64,000 nt of DNA from Myrica gale (lineage: Eukaryota > Streptophyta > Magnoliopsida > Fagales > Myricaceae), in contig OZ005614.1 in the NCBI GenBank assembly GCA_963930655.1, positions 1,550,001-1,614,000 on the forward strand, given 5' to 3'. The notes beneath the pieces are model-generated. The model saw nothing but the letters and a program-made list of their open reading frames with translations. It made no database searches and had not been told where the DNA came from. Positions 1 to 13,755 of this stretch are shown one piece after another (the first letter of the stretch is position 1; each line of letters starts with the position of its first letter). Made by a program: the position numbers and the translations under genes.

Positions 1-3000
1 ACCAGGCAAGACATATTCGCCTTGAAGCTCATAATGGCTATTGCTTAGTTCCAGAACAGTTTTCTCAACCGTAATCTACTCAACCAGATCAACATTAGAC
101 ATGTCATTCATACTGCCGTAATCGTAGGCACACAATCTCTAATACAGGCATTGAAGCTCATAAAAGATTAAGTTTAATGCAAACAGTGTTTTATGGCAAC
201 ATAAAGCCAGTATAACTGTTCTGTTATCTGTATGTCATTGTTCAGAAACAATAGACAGCATTCTATTTGGAAAAATTAAGCCCTAGATACGTAACAGTAC
301 ATAGATCTCTTTCATATAGAACAAATTTTGACAAAAGCATGAAAGAAATGAGGTGAGCTGAAGACATCAAAAATAGCTAAGAGGTCTAGCACGCATTCCT
401 TTTGGAAGTAAGACTCAGAAGATCTGTTTCAAACGGGATATATAAGGCTAAGGAAAAAAAATCATAGAGAGAAAGATGGTACCAACCAATGAGATTGAGG
501 ACTACTTTTACAGTAAATTGGATACACATGATATAAAAGGTTGTGGATGACAGACTTCTTCCTTGGCTTGTTTTACTTCCTCTGATAGACATTAGAAAAC
601 GGATGGATACCCTCTTTCACCTCTATGAGCACCTTCCCTCTCATATTTTTCCTCTAAACAATGGTATTGGAATTTGGAGGGTAAAAGGTGATCAAGGTAA
701 ATCCTTAAAAATCCGATAGTAAAAAAATAAAAATTGTTAGGGAAGAAGCTAAAAGCTAAAGCTATTAGGGATTGAACCAACAATGTGTCAGGTAATTGCA
801 GTATGATGACATGATAGTATTACATTGCGTTGTTGGAGGAGGAAGTTTGAGGATCCAATTGCGCTGACCATTTGGAAGATGATCCCAACTTGCATTTGGT
901 GGTGTTTATGGAGGGAGAGGAATGGGATGTTTCGAAGACAGGACTGTCTTTGGCTAGATTGGGGGGGGGGGGTTTATTGCATTCTCTTTTTCTGTGGGCG
1001 AATTCGGTTTTAGGCTGTCCTTTTGTGGATTTTCCAGATTTTATTTGTTGTTTAGCGTGTATGCTTTAGCTGTTGTCAGTATAGTCTCTTGTACTGTCAA
1101 CTTTCTTTTTCTTTAATAAGATTGGCTTACTTCTAAAAAAAAACACAATCATCTATCATCTAAGGCAATACGCACAAGACAAGCTATATCAGGAAGCATA
1201 GAAGAAAGATTTCGAAAAATTTTCAACCGATGAACACAAAAAGGAAGATTCAAGCTAAGAAATATATCCTAAGTACTCACAACATCCCCACTCCATCTAG
1301 CAGCCACATCTAGGGCTTCACCAAGCACACCACTGAATTTTGGCCGAAGCACAGATAATACTCCATGACCTCTTCTCTTCTGAAGATTGAGCTGAATTTC
1401 TGCCTGAAAGTAACCAAGCAGCTACTGGCTGAGTAACAATTTCACATTAATTGTTTCTTCATTTGCTAATTTTAAGTTGCGTTATGATATTCAATATTTC
1501 TAGTGGGGGACAGTTATCACAGGCTAACTTTTACTGTGTTAAGCTAACATTTAAATTATTCTTTATTGGTTGTCGCTGCAAACATGAGCAAAAACAAGGA
1601 GAAGAAGATGGAAGTAAAAGCAAGTAATTTAGGTGGTAAAAAACAGAGGTCATGTTCGTAACTTCAAATTCTTATTGTGAGACTAATAAAGGAAATAAGC
1701 CATACAAGACATTCAAACCTGTATGATTTGCTCGAGTAGCCTAACTGAGTAGTGAGATAATTAAGGTTAAATGACAATCTAAGCTATTTGGAGCATTGTC
1801 TAAGAGCAGTTAAGACCATCTGGAATGCCACTACAACAATTGTAATAATGAAAGTTGTTTCAGGAGGTAAAAAAATTTAAAAATTATTACTTGTTGCAGA
1901 AAAGAACATGATGTCAAAGTGATGGTATGAAGCTTACTTTCTTTAATATTGGTGTTACAATAATCCTTCTACTTCTATTGAAAATTTGTAGCTTTTCTCC
2001 TTAAGTATACCCTAATCATATGCATGTTTGGGCAGAAAGTTTGAAATGTAAGATGGAATGTCCCTCATTGTGGGTAAGGACATGCCAACTGTGAGTTCTG
2101 GCAAATCTTTTTGCTTATAGAAGCAGAAGAGAACCAAATTGACTCAGAGTTAGTTTATCTGGATCTTGATCTGAAGAGATGTCAAAAGGGAAGTAGGCTA
2201 GTCAGTTCTTCCAATGCAACTTCATCTCAAGTAAGGACCAATAGAAGTTGTGTCGCTCTCAACAAAGACACCACTTCCGATAAACTGTCCGAAAAGCTAG
2301 GGGACATTACATTACCAATTAAAAAACTTTGTTAAGATCAACTTGCTATCAGCGACCTTTGTAAAGAAGTAACAGAGATGAAGCTTTTAATGAAGCTATG
2401 CCTGCCGACCTTTAACTATTTGGTGGGACAGTAAGATGGCTCCAAAGGCATCTATGGCCACGAATAAGCACCTTCAAAAGCTTTGGCAGAAGAAATCCAT
2501 CAACAAAGGTTATGATTAAATTTACTATTTTGGGTAGGGAAGAATGTTGAAGCATAGTTGCATGGCTAGTTATTTGGTTAATTGAACGGTATTTATGGTT
2601 TTTAAATACAGGATTAGTAAGTCTTTATATTTACCTTTCCGCAAAAAATAAGTTTAGGTTAATTTTCTAGACACCCTGTATCACTATTGATGTTGCAGAG
2701 CGTAACTATTTATAGAATTAGGAATTTACCAAAAATTTTAATGGTTTAGAAAAGCAAAAAAAAAAAAAAAAGGTTCTCAGATTTCTTTCCTGGTTTCAAG
2801 TAAACAAAAGAATGTTTGTGCAATCAAAGCAGAGTACTTAGACATATAGAATAGTGGAAACAAGAGATAGATAAAGATATACAAATTGTAACTAAAAGCA
2901 GACAAAAAGAAGACCACCTACTCTTTGTATTGTTCCCCGTAGTGAAGCCAGCTCCAATTCATCAAGTGGCAAATGCCGTACCTACAACCAGCTCACCCAC

Positions 3001-6000
3001 GGTCATGAAAGACAAATAGTTCCTATTCTCAAAATATTGCTGCCTCTATAATTAAGCAAACCAAATAAAGCTTTGGATACAGAAAAGAGGAGAGAGAAGA
3101 GGTGGGGGAAAGCTTAATTGCTACAGATATAAAAAAAACTCGAGGCACCTCCAAGTTAGCAGAATGTAGTGGTCGAAGACAAAAATTGGCTCTCAGTTGT
3201 CCTTTTTGAAGCGAAAAAGACAGCAGTTTCCCATTTTGTGGATTATCCTCACTACTAGGCTGCAGTGGCCCCACAACCTCCACTGCAAGGCTTTCATCCG
3301 GCCTACCTATGGCATCCAACTGCACCAGCAGATAAAAGTTAGAATCACCTACCGAGGGAAAAGAGAGCAGCCAAAATTTGTAGGAACTAAAAAAGTAGGT
3401 CCATACATGATAATACCTGATCTCTCCCACTAGCACATATCTTATAAACAAATCTTCATACAGAATATAATTGTTAGTTACATACTTATGGCAATATATT
3501 CATCCAACGTAGTACCTAGTTTCAATTCCATACCAAAGAGCAAGACAAGGGTGAAACAGGCAGAAGAAGTGCAGCTTATTATGCCAGTCTCTTCTGACTA
3601 TGTGGCTGATTAACCCACCCAGATATTGGCATACATAGATAATCAGATAGTCTGAAACTTGTGCAGACATAGAGGTTTTTGCAAACTGAAACTAAAAAAC
3701 TAAAATGATTCTTGTCTTCAATCCATTAAAAACTCTGTTACAGAAAAAAAGGACCTTCATAGTATCAGATTCCATTTTATATACCTACCTGATACCTTTT
3801 GCATCAGGGGTTAAAACTCTTGCATGTCTATGCAGGTATGAAATAAATAATATACTCCAGGCTGTTTTACCCCCTAAGTAGATGACAAGCTTAACAATAA
3901 CAGAGATCAAGATTTCTAAGAGTTGCACATCAAAGAGGAAACCATATGGAACTCTTAGGGAACTCTACAGATGCTAAAATCTCCATGACCAGAGTGTAAA
4001 AGGGAAACATCATAAAAATAGGGTAAGCTACGGTACTTGACACTCCAACCTCAGGCAAAACAATTTACCCATGCTATGTAGCTATCCATAGAACAACAAT
4101 AATCCTCTGGGAGGTTTCCTGTCCCTTGAGAAATTCAGCAAAACCAAACTTCCACAGTTAAATAGCTAACAATTTCATGAAGAAAGTCAATAGCCTCTTT
4201 CAAACAATAACCACGTTCATGATAAATTACTAATGTGAACAAGCCAAGCAGTATAACATATCTGAACAAATAAAAACATCTAAAGTTCTACAAATAATTT
4301 GTCTATGACTCAATGTATTCAAATAAAAGAGTACCTTGATACACTCACGTGAAATGCTGAACTGGCCAGCCAACTGAGGTGCTAGCATCAACTGATTCAG
4401 CTTGAGACCTGAAATTGAAACATCACCAACCAGACTCTCTGCTTTTCCTTTATCTTGCATTTCCATAAGTTGCTGATTGGTTTCAAAACCAGAATTTTGC
4501 TCATTAGTAATACTACAAGGCTTGACAACCTTTCCCAGAAACTTAAGCCTTCCGGTTGCTTTCAAATGCATAGGTCTTGGAGAGTCTAGATGATAAGAAG
4601 ATATTAAACTCAAAAACTCGAAACCACGCATGCGTAAATCCAACTCAACCCCATCAATACGAAATGGAATGACACTATTTGCATCAAACACTTCTCTGTT
4701 GAGCCAGTATTCATCGAGATAAGATGTTTGAATTTTCATGTATAATTCAAAAGCAACAGAAGAAGAATTAACAGTGATGTAGTCATGTGAAATTATGATA
4801 TGTCCTCGAGCATCACTAAAGGAACCTTCGGCTTTTGGAGCAGTCCATTTTATGTCAAACCTCCTACATTTCAAAATTAATGCTGCATAAGCCAACCTCA
4901 AGTAATTGACATCCAGAAATCATGGAAATTAGGCTAAGATAGAATTTGGTCCCTCTAAGTTTTGGGGTGAATTTGTTGCCTGGAATGTCTCTTTTAATAA
5001 ATATCCACCCTGAAGTTTGGAATCATCATCAATTTGATCGTTTGATCACTGTTTACTGTTTAATCACAGATTAATATGTTGTTGGTGCAAACAATTCATG
5101 AACATAATAGTCAAAAAGAAAGGAACGCAGGTGAAGCCCAAGAAATTCGATAAAGAGAGATCTGAGATGGACTGATATTATTATTTTCTTTGGAGAGGGA
5201 GGGCGAGAGAGAGGTGGGGCATCAGAGAAGATCTACCATCCATGGATTTTATGATCTGTGGTTAAATTCACAAATTTTATTTTTAGCTATAAATTTGCCA
5301 ATGGTGATACTTCTTCAAAAGGTATTTGACAAGTTATAAATATTTTACCCTGACAGTTGCAAATGCTTAAACCCAGTTTCTCTCCTCAAGCTTTCTCTCA
5401 CTCTTTCCCAGTTTGATTTAGTTAAAGAAACTAAAAAGAGCAAAGACGAAGATTAAGTGAAGAAACAGCTGAAGGAATATAGCACCTGTCAAAAAGGATT
5501 TTACACTTTTCTGTAACAATTTTTTTTAATGTTCATACCCAAAACTATTCCTCCAAATCTTCTCTGCTCCATCATCAGTCATCAGCCCGCCCACTTATCT
5601 ACCTCTTCTCCAATCCTTAAAAGACAAATTTCAAACTCGGAGAATGAGGCACAAAAACCCCGGCAATTGCTGACAAATATGGTGGCAAAGAAGGAAACAG
5701 TGCTGACAACCACACATACGAAGATGACCCATGAATTGCCTCACTGGCACCAAAGGAACTACTTAAGAAGAGTGTCCTCTGAACTTGGGGAGCTCAGCGA
5801 GATTCGGGAGTAGGGTGATGTGGAAGTGGAGAGGCTTCTTCTCAATTTGCGTGTGACCAGTGGGATTGAGAAAGGGTGGAATTTCAATCTATGCGGAGAG
5901 AGAGAGCGAGAAGGTGGAAATGGAGGAGAAAGACGGGACAAAGTGATCACTCCTTGCATATAGTCATTGAATTTCCCTGCCTTCCATCTTCCTTCTTCGT

Positions 6001-9000
6001 ATGAACAGCATACTTAAAGGATTATTTCACATATTAACAACACGATCAGATTGCCATCGATTCCAAACTTTACACTTGACTTTGCTAAGATTGAGGGTAT
6101 AACGAACAAATTGACACCAAATCCAAAGTTAGAGAGACCAAATTGTAGTTTGACCCAACAAATAAGCAGATGACTTATGTAACTAACAGCAGAAACAAAA
6201 TCAAGAATGAAACAGGAGCCTCAGAATCTTACGGTCTCAAAAGAGATCCAGACAATTTCGTTTCTCCATTTAAATCGCCTAATCTGAGTGGCATTAGATG
6301 AAGATACCCAGGTATATACCGATGCAAGATATTATCGAATGACAAATTTCCAGAGAAATTCACATCTATTGCTGCATCATCCACCTCACCCTACAAAAAT
6401 AACGACTATATCAACAAGCAGCAAGAAACTTATTTAAGGAAAATAATTACTCACATCTATCATCGCCGCAGATATCAAAACCACATTTCCTAAAAGCCAA
6501 TCAGGCAACATGACTAAAGTTAAGATACTACACTTTACACCCATCTCTTGTAGGACTAGCTAAGAAATGACAGCAATCCAAAAAGGGTACATTAGCTTCT
6601 AATGTTGGGTACGATCAGATCTTAAAAGACTAAATAAACCCCCTCATAAGGACCCTCTTTTAACCCACCTAAGAAGGGACAAATAAATTGGCTTGCAACC
6701 AACAACTATGATAAAAAATAATGCCAAACAAATAAATCCATGGAAATGGGAACCAGAAGACCGGAGAGGAAGCAGTAATGTCTTTATTCCCAATAGACTT
6801 GGCCAAGGTACTGCAAATTCATGCATTTAGTAATCCATAAACAAGATAGATAGGCTAAGATACCTCTGGACAGATCCATGCATTCCCTGCCCCTCGAATC
6901 TCACCTCCATCCACAAGGCTAGCTCTAATCCCATACAAGTCAGCAACCTATTACGTGCAAAATATGATTACAAATCTACACTCATACTTAGAAAAGAAGC
7001 AACCACTCTGTAAATGTGATTAGTATCCCCAACAAAACTTACACAGTTATCAGTGTTAAAAGTGAAATTGGCCGATAAATACGAAAATGGAACACGGTCA
7101 AAAGCTGCCACTGCACCAGCTTCTTTACTTTTTAACATGGCTTCAGACGCACAGGATGCAGGAAAATCAGAACCTGACTGGGATATCTTCCTAGAAACCA
7201 TTCCACTTCCCACAAATACAGGCGCATCCAGTGGCCCTTGACAGTTGAATACAGCGGTTACTGAACCAGCCAACTGCAGCCCATACAGAAATAAAATGGA
7301 GATGAATACAAAAATGAACCTTTATAAAAAAACTTTTTTTTTTTATAAGTAAACCTTTATGAAGAACCTGAATACCTATATTCCTTGTAAAAGCAAAATG
7401 TAACAAGAAAAGGACCTTACTAGATATATGCCAAAGTATACCATCTAGCATAACATAGAAGATAAGCGCTACTATTCAGCAAGATTAGATCGTAAAAGAC
7501 ATGCACACCAATATACACATACCGGGAACAATAGAGGCCTCGTCTTGAAAGTTTTCATCAGGGCATTTACTTCAACGCAAGGAACCTGAATAGGAGTGGA
7601 GAGAATATAAGTTCGATGCAGCATTTATTAGGGAAAGAGAGAACAATGAGCTATTTCAAACCACCAGTTGAAGCTCAAAGCAATGCCTTCATTCTCGGAT
7701 CACTCCAGTATGATGGATCGAGAGGGTGCAGCTACGCCGGCAGAGGAAATGCATGGGGACTGTGATGTTACAATAAAATGGTTCTTTGAAATGAGCCTTT
7801 AACCTAAATAACTATCACCAGTATGACTCCTAAGCATAGGAGGAGATCCACCATATATATCCAGTGCTAAACCGATGCATGTATGCCAAAAAAAATAGGG
7901 TACAGTTATGTGGACCATCTTTTTGTTTTGACTCATGCCGCAATGCCTTTACAAGAAACCGACACTAATACTTTAAACAATGCTCACTCAAATAACTTTG
8001 GACCTCAATTATAACATTTGCAGTGGCACAACCACCAACTGAAAATACTCCTGTCAACATCATTTCAGCACAAAACAGCAGCATCTACCTCTTTATCCCG
8101 GTAAATTCTTCATATCTTTAGGGACATCTTATTTCTGAACGCAAATTACTGAATCATCCACCAAAGCCTAAAGCCGTAAATTCTTCATGTCTTTAGGGAC
8201 ATCTTATTTCTGAACGCAAATTACTGAATCATCCACCAAAGCCTAAAGCCATATGAAAATGTTACCTGACACATAAGATGAAACTCTCCTTCCTCAGGAT
8301 GAATGCCAAAATCTCCAGAAGCTTCTAAAGGAACACTGCCAAACCAGCCACTTCCATTGTGTATAAATATACGTTGACCACGGAAACATAAACTTGCTGC
8401 AATATCCTGCATTAGAGACATTTACAGGACATCATTATACTTCCAAACTTGTAAAAAGAGATAGCTTTCCAACTTTAACCTCAGAATAATGGTGTCAACT
8501 TTGTTGGTATTTATGCCTGAAGCATGGGGTAGGACCAATCCTAATGACAACCATGAAGAAACAAAATCTAGATAGAAATCACAAAAAAACAACGGAAATC
8601 AATGTGCTGTGCTCAAAGATGATATACAAGTCAACACCAGTTAATTCACTTAGGCTAGGAGAGCAGTAGGCCCCATTTAGTTTTAAAACCCAATGTCATG
8701 CTGCTAAAACGTCAATCTCTAAATAAGGAAATCTTTAAACCTCCCACTCAAATGTAATGCCTTGACATCACACCCAGATATTGAGCAACCAAGCACCACC
8801 GAAAAAAAAGGAACTTATAACAGGATCACAGACTGAACACTTCCATCAGGGAAGCCAAAGAGCAGGATACCGCTAGTTTGCCTCCCCCAAACCCCTCTCA
8901 CGAATTCTATGGACAGCATAAATCTTATTTTCTTCTTAAAGAGATCAGTGCCTCGTGCCAAAACCTAAAAAAACTGACTCACCCCCAAGCACCAATGGAA

Positions 9001-12000
9001 GTCCACGGGCCAATGCTCATCTAGAAAGCAAATTATCAATAGCCCAAAATGTGTGGTTTACCTTGACACAAGTCATAGTGCAGAGATTTAGAACTTAGAA
9101 TATCCATATCAAAAAGCTACCATAACAAATACAGTTGTCTTGCAAACAAGCAACAACAAGATGCTCAACATATGGCACATGAGTACTTTGAAAAAGCATC
9201 TCGAACAAGAAGAGGCAAATATTTTCCAACAAATGAAACTAGGACATACAGAAAATGCTGATGGAGCATCAAATATGTGAAAGGCCAATCCTGTCACATC
9301 AAGTTGCCCATGAAGATTAGGAAACGTTTCTCCTCTTGACATGCACAAGTGAACCTGAAAACAGAGATGTAATATGTAATCAACATAGAAACCAAATTTG
9401 ACCAGAATATGGAATAAAATGCAATCATCTGCAATTAAATTGAAAGAACCAACTACATCAACATATATAAAAGATACGTAACATAACCAAACAAAATCAT
9501 CATATGGAAGTAAACTCAATACTCTCTCCTGCCACCTAATAACTAACAGATAGAAATTACAATCTCAAGCTTAGTAACTTCTTACTTAAAAAAAAAAAAC
9601 TTATGTTACTTCTTGCTGTTTATTAATGCCGTACCATCAGAAAATTTTACATGATACTTAAACAGTGCATTAAATTAGCCCAACCAAAATCTGAACTAAT
9701 GATCAGAAATCAGATTTAGCTCATGAGGGCATATCTCACAGACAATAGTCCCTCTCCAAAAAGAGAAGAGATCAGTTATAGTAGGCTGGGTAAACCAAAT
9801 TTTTGATACCTTATCTAGAAGACAAAAGCCCAAAGATCTCATTTCCCAAAAAAACAAATTGAAGCTTATCTACTCACTCGTCAAAAACAGTGCTACAAAT
9901 TCAACTACTCACACATTACACGAACATGGATGAAATAGCATTAACCTATTGAACAGCTACCATAGCCCACTTAAAGGCACTTTTGAAAAGATGTTATCTT
10001 TATTTTGTTAAACTTGAACGTGCATTGTTCCCCAACTCCTATCCATTTTAGGAGACGGAGTGTAATGCTTAGGATTTAATATAATTCAATGGTCCAAGAA
10101 ATGAACTAAAAATTTATCACAAAACACATTTAAGAACATCACCTCTCGAATTAAAACCAAAGAAGACACCAGCTTTTCAAGATACAAATTCAAGAGGTGA
10201 TGTTCATGCACACGACCGTATTGATTTTGAACCTTCAACATACAATGCTTAGGCTTTTCAGATACAAAATCTCGAATTCAATGATTGTGTGCATGTTGAA
10301 GATACAAATTTTCTTTTCAAGAAAGCATCTTTCGTCAGGTTGAGACAGTCATTTTCTGCCCAAAAGAGGCAACCACGAAACTATAGAATTGGAAAGTGGT
10401 ATGAAAACCCCGCAAAACCTCCAACAGCATGCCTTTACAAGCAAACATGTGAAGCCAAGATGCCCATCTTTTCTCTTCGACTAAAACCAGAACACAACTT
10501 GGGAGCACTAGACATGCTTCAACAAAATTTTCTCAACATACTGCAGTCCACAGTAAGCCGGGAAAAAGTAGCTCCTGAAATTAGAATCCAATGCATGCAA
10601 AGAACTCTGGCCATGGATACGATGGAAGGTCTAAAATTCAGATGCATCCTCATTAGAGTTTGGAACAAGGAAAGGAGGAGAATTAAGCTGAAGTTAGAGA
10701 AGCACCTCTCCGCTTGCCCTCCCTGTAGACCACAAGATTGGAATCTCCAAAATCCTTTCAAAAAGCTGCACAAAAAGACACATAAAGAACCCATTCAACC
10801 AAAAGGAATATAGCAGTGTTGGCAGCTTTAACTCTATTCTATACCTTACCGGAGCAAAGAGGTTAGCAATTTTCAAATTAACATGCCATTTCTGCTCAAC
10901 AGTATCAACAAAAACATCTGCAGACAACCAGCCACCATCTTCAGACGTTGACTTTGATCTCCACATCTTACAGTTGCCACTCAGCTGTACATGCACCCGA
11001 CCGTAGTGATTTTGAAACTTCACATGTCCATTGACATTCTCCATTTCTCTATATAAAAATCATAACTGCTTTAATGACTATGTTTGCAGAGTTTGGTCAT
11101 TATATATAGTCAATCTAATTTCATTTCTAGCAGACAACATCATCCATAATCAGAATTCATTCTAATCAACAAACAAAGTTTTCCTGAATGAAGCATGACC
11201 CTAAAAAAGACAGCACAAGTTTGAAGTCCATATAATCAAATAAAATCTGCCAGGACCATATGTTGAAAAGAAAGGCAAAAACCTAAGCTGGAACTTGAAA
11301 AATGCATGATGCGTAAGCAAAATCTATTACATCTTCCAATACTAAAGGCCAGGCCAAAGAAAAGTCAAGGAATTTAAGTGCCAAAACATCTGGAAGCTGA
11401 TCCAAACTCTGAATGATCACAACTAGGTTGCAGCTGGACCATCATGCTTCAAGTTTGTTCTGGATGGCATGACAAAACTCACGTACCTTCACTGCCTAAT
11501 TGGTTCCTCTGTTGAGAAAGTCTTTTGTTGCCATCTATAATAATCTCAAGTGGGAAATGATATCCGATCCAATTTGAAACTTTTAAAGCAACTCGTTGCT
11601 ATGTTCACGAAATTTGTAACTTCCCATATAATTCTAATTTCACGACGTATGTAGGCCCAAAATAACCAATCCAATACAAATCAGATCCTTATGATTGCAA
11701 TGAAAATAGTTAGGGTATGAGGAACGGGTTAAATAAAGGTAGAGAGCAAAGCACCGCCTGAAATTGTATAAGAAACTAAGCCAGTTAAAAGGTAATCACA
11801 CGTTTTTGAGAATAAATTATTAATAAATACAATATAAGTAACACCCACCTTGGCTCCCTGTCACCATATGCAAGTAGCATTAGGGTTCCACCTTTGAAAT
11901 GGACAGAATCCAGTGTCACAGGAAGCAAATTCTGAATGCCTTCAGTCTGCACAACATCTCCCCCCTCAACAAGTTCTGCAACAATATCTTCAAACTTCGG

Positions 12001-13755
12001 GCCTATGCCTGACTTAAGATTTTTCAAGGGACCAACGAGAATATAAGATAACAGCTCCTCCACACTCCTAGAGAAAGATGGAAAAGACGATTTTAGGCCT
12101 AGGGGCCAAATGGAAGCTGCATGGTACTTTGCAAACCAACGCTCAAGGATTTTGAAAGTAGAATTTTCTGATGTATGACCTCTTTGAGTGTCAGACATCT
12201 CGTCATAGACACTCGAAACCACGTTTTTTACATTACAAACATTGGTGTTAGCAGCTCCTGCTACTTCTCCAATTGACGGCAAACTTTCACTGATTCTGTG
12301 ACCTCCTATAGTCGTTGGAGAGATATTGCAACCAAAATTATCATTCTTGTCTGTAGTAAGGTCCTTGATTCCAGATTCTACGCATTGTTTCCCAGTCTGG
12401 TTATCATGTGTTAGAGTTTCTTCACTGCTTCGCATGATAGAGGCGTCAGCATGACCATCAAACTCGCTTTTCACCAAAAGGGTATCAAGGTTCATAACAT
12501 CATAATCTCGACATGACTGTGAAAGTTCACTGGACCTCACAGATGATAGACCCTGGAAGTATGCAAGTGCTGCTAATGCACTACGCTCAAGGATTTTTCT
12601 TTTTTCAGAAATACCAGAGGCATAGAGGTCATTTCCATTAGCTTTCCTCTTGAATTTGTGTTTTTTAGGCCTGTTTATCACTCTAGACCAGAATTTAAGC
12701 CCTGAACCAGGAATCTTTACACCAAATGATTTCTCCAGATCTGCGTGCTTTGTATCATAATCAACACCTGTGTCCATGCAGTGATGATCCCTCCAGTGCA
12801 TATTTTCATCCATGCATAAAAAAGACTCGGCGTGTGTTAATTGTGTTGGATGAATTGCATTGTCTTTCAAAACATCACCTTCGGATGCACTTGGACTTCT
12901 CTCAGAAACAATGTAACCCCTCTCTGCAGCTTTGCTAGCTGAATCATCCCTTTCCCTTTCCCAGCGAGCAGCTGCTTCCTCTCTAGCAATCCTCCTGGTT
13001 TTCGTACGATAATCAATGCCTTCTTCAGTTGAGAAATGCCTGTGCAGACTACCTTCAGATGACGGTAGCCCTAACCAAGTGTAATCCTTCTTTTGTACCA
13101 CAAAGAGAGTAGGGTGGGACAAAAGCGCATCGATTACAATCTTGCCTCTCCTCAGACTTGCAAAAGGACGAACGCGAAGTTTCACGGTGGGGACCTCACC
13201 ACAAGAAAACTCTTCCTCGTGAGGTCCAATTGAACACGACTCCAATGTAATGCTCAAAGGAGATATGCTTCGGACTTTACCAAAATCAAGCTCACGCTGA
13301 ATATGTTCACTGAGAGCTGAACAAACAGAGGGCAAAAGTTTGGTTTCTATAAAACCTCTGGCTTTTTTCTTCCCATACCATACCAAAAGGCATACCCCAG
13401 AAATCACCGCTGCAAACACAGAGCACCTAACCAGAAGTAAACCCTCTTCCCACAAGGGGGTCAATGACCTGATCAAAGCGTTGCTTCGAGAAAAGGGTTC
13501 TTTAACACATTCTACCTTCAACTCATTTCTCGACCTAAGGGCTCTCCTCAATAACTCCACATTTTGCCCACAAAAATTTGATAACCTTATCACCTGAGCT
13601 ATCCAAGGATCCTGCTTTGAACATGTACACCGGCGGAAGGCTCTTTTTCCCAGCTGGCCTCTACTGTCCAGATAAACAAACTTGCCTTTGTTTCTACGAT
13701 TTACAGAGACATTAAGCGGAGTCCCAAGAAATGGGCTATGGAGTTTTACACTCAT
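1..13755 (-). CDS. TIC236: TIC236-like plastid inner-envelope translocon protein, 5' part of gene (3' end outside window)
   Basis: Thirteen exons fit GT-AG sites and phase: 13755-11849, 11048-10850, 9354-9250, 8406-8266, 7585-7523, 7273-7043, 6947-6864, 6390-6233, 4863-4335, 3319-3149, 2981-2922, 1403-1281 and 75 running off base 1 (about 1,282 codons). The family (Arabidopsis EMB2410/TIC236, rice SSG4) is a bacterial TamB-like protein that spans the plastid intermembrane space and joins outer and inner import channels. The start at 13755 gives a basic, Ser/Arg-rich N-terminus suited to a transit peptide. A hydrophobic segment near residues 107-127 ends in WYGKKKA and fits the single inner-membrane anchor. 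Downstream come family stretches such as MENVNGHVKFQNHYGRV, VADLYGIRASLVDGGE and SHYELQGEYVLPG. The C-terminal DUF490/TamB region is not in the window. Introns hold a LINE piece, a 1.2 kb TIR element and a 75-bp duplication. Assignment rests on remembered family sequence; exon phases agree throughout. Confidence 0.92.
810..1137 (+). mobile_element. 5'-truncated LINE (L1-type) 3' fragment in TIC236 intron
   Basis: Translation in the + direction gives [29 protein letters not shown], the conserved end of the reverse-transcriptase ORF of the LINE family seen four more times in this window. The element ends with an AATAAG-like signal and a run of A. It lies antisense in the intron between the TIC236 exons at 1281-1403 and 1-75. 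A run of at least ten G (about 961-970) sits inside it. It is only about 330 bp, so it is a dead copy; its left edge is approximate. Confidence 0.75.
2111..2335 (+). other. intron DNA with an isolated 74-codon ORF; no gene called
   Basis: The TIC236 intron between exons 2922-2981 and 1281-1403 is about 1.5 kb. It holds one open frame on the opposite strand, but I see no homology, splice context or codon bias to support a gene. A run of about 17 A lies near 2755-2771. I regard the stretch as plain intron. Confidence 0.4.
4931..6157. mobile_element. non-autonomous DNA transposon with imperfect terminal inverted repeats (about 1.2 kb) in TIC236 intron
   Basis: The left end reads inward with TAGAATTTGGTCCCTCTAA and the reverse complement of the right end reads TACAATTTGGTCTCTCTAA; similarity continues through a second block ending AATTTGTT. 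Such AATTTGGTCCCT ends are common on plant non-autonomous TIR elements. It fills the intron between the exons at 6233-6390 and 4335-4863. An open frame inside (5529-5813, +) shows no transposase features. I could not read a clear target-site duplication, so the superfamily is left open. Confidence 0.55.
8101..8250. repeat. recent 75-bp tandem duplication
   Basis: Bases 8101-8175 and 8176-8250 are two adjacent 75-bp copies that differ at one position (CATATC against CATGTC). The second copy ends 15 bases from the exon at 8266-8406, just beyond its splice donor inside the intron. The near identity implies a recent event. Confidence 0.95.
10201..10237. repeat. degenerate copy of part of TIC236 exon 2 inside intron 2
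   Basis: Bases 10201-10237 match 10986-11022, in the exon coding NHYGRVHVQL, at 33 of 37 positions in the same orientation. The surrounding intron is otherwise unrelated to the exon. This looks like the remnant of a local duplication. A 174-codon open frame on the + strand runs through the area (10289-10813) and is most likely fortuitous. Confidence 0.55.

Noticed and set aside
4864..4901. Extension of TIC236 exon 9 upward to a TTGAG acceptor at 4896
   Set aside because: It would add an unrelated ten-residue segment (LAYAALILKC); the acceptor AAATGTAG at 4864 gives LRP-RFDIKW, in agreement with the family.
10289..10813. 174-codon + strand open frame in TIC236 intron 2
   Set aside because: No recognisable domain, not bounded by gene signals, and composition matches intron DNA. 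Kept only as a note because an exon-2 remnant lies just upstream.
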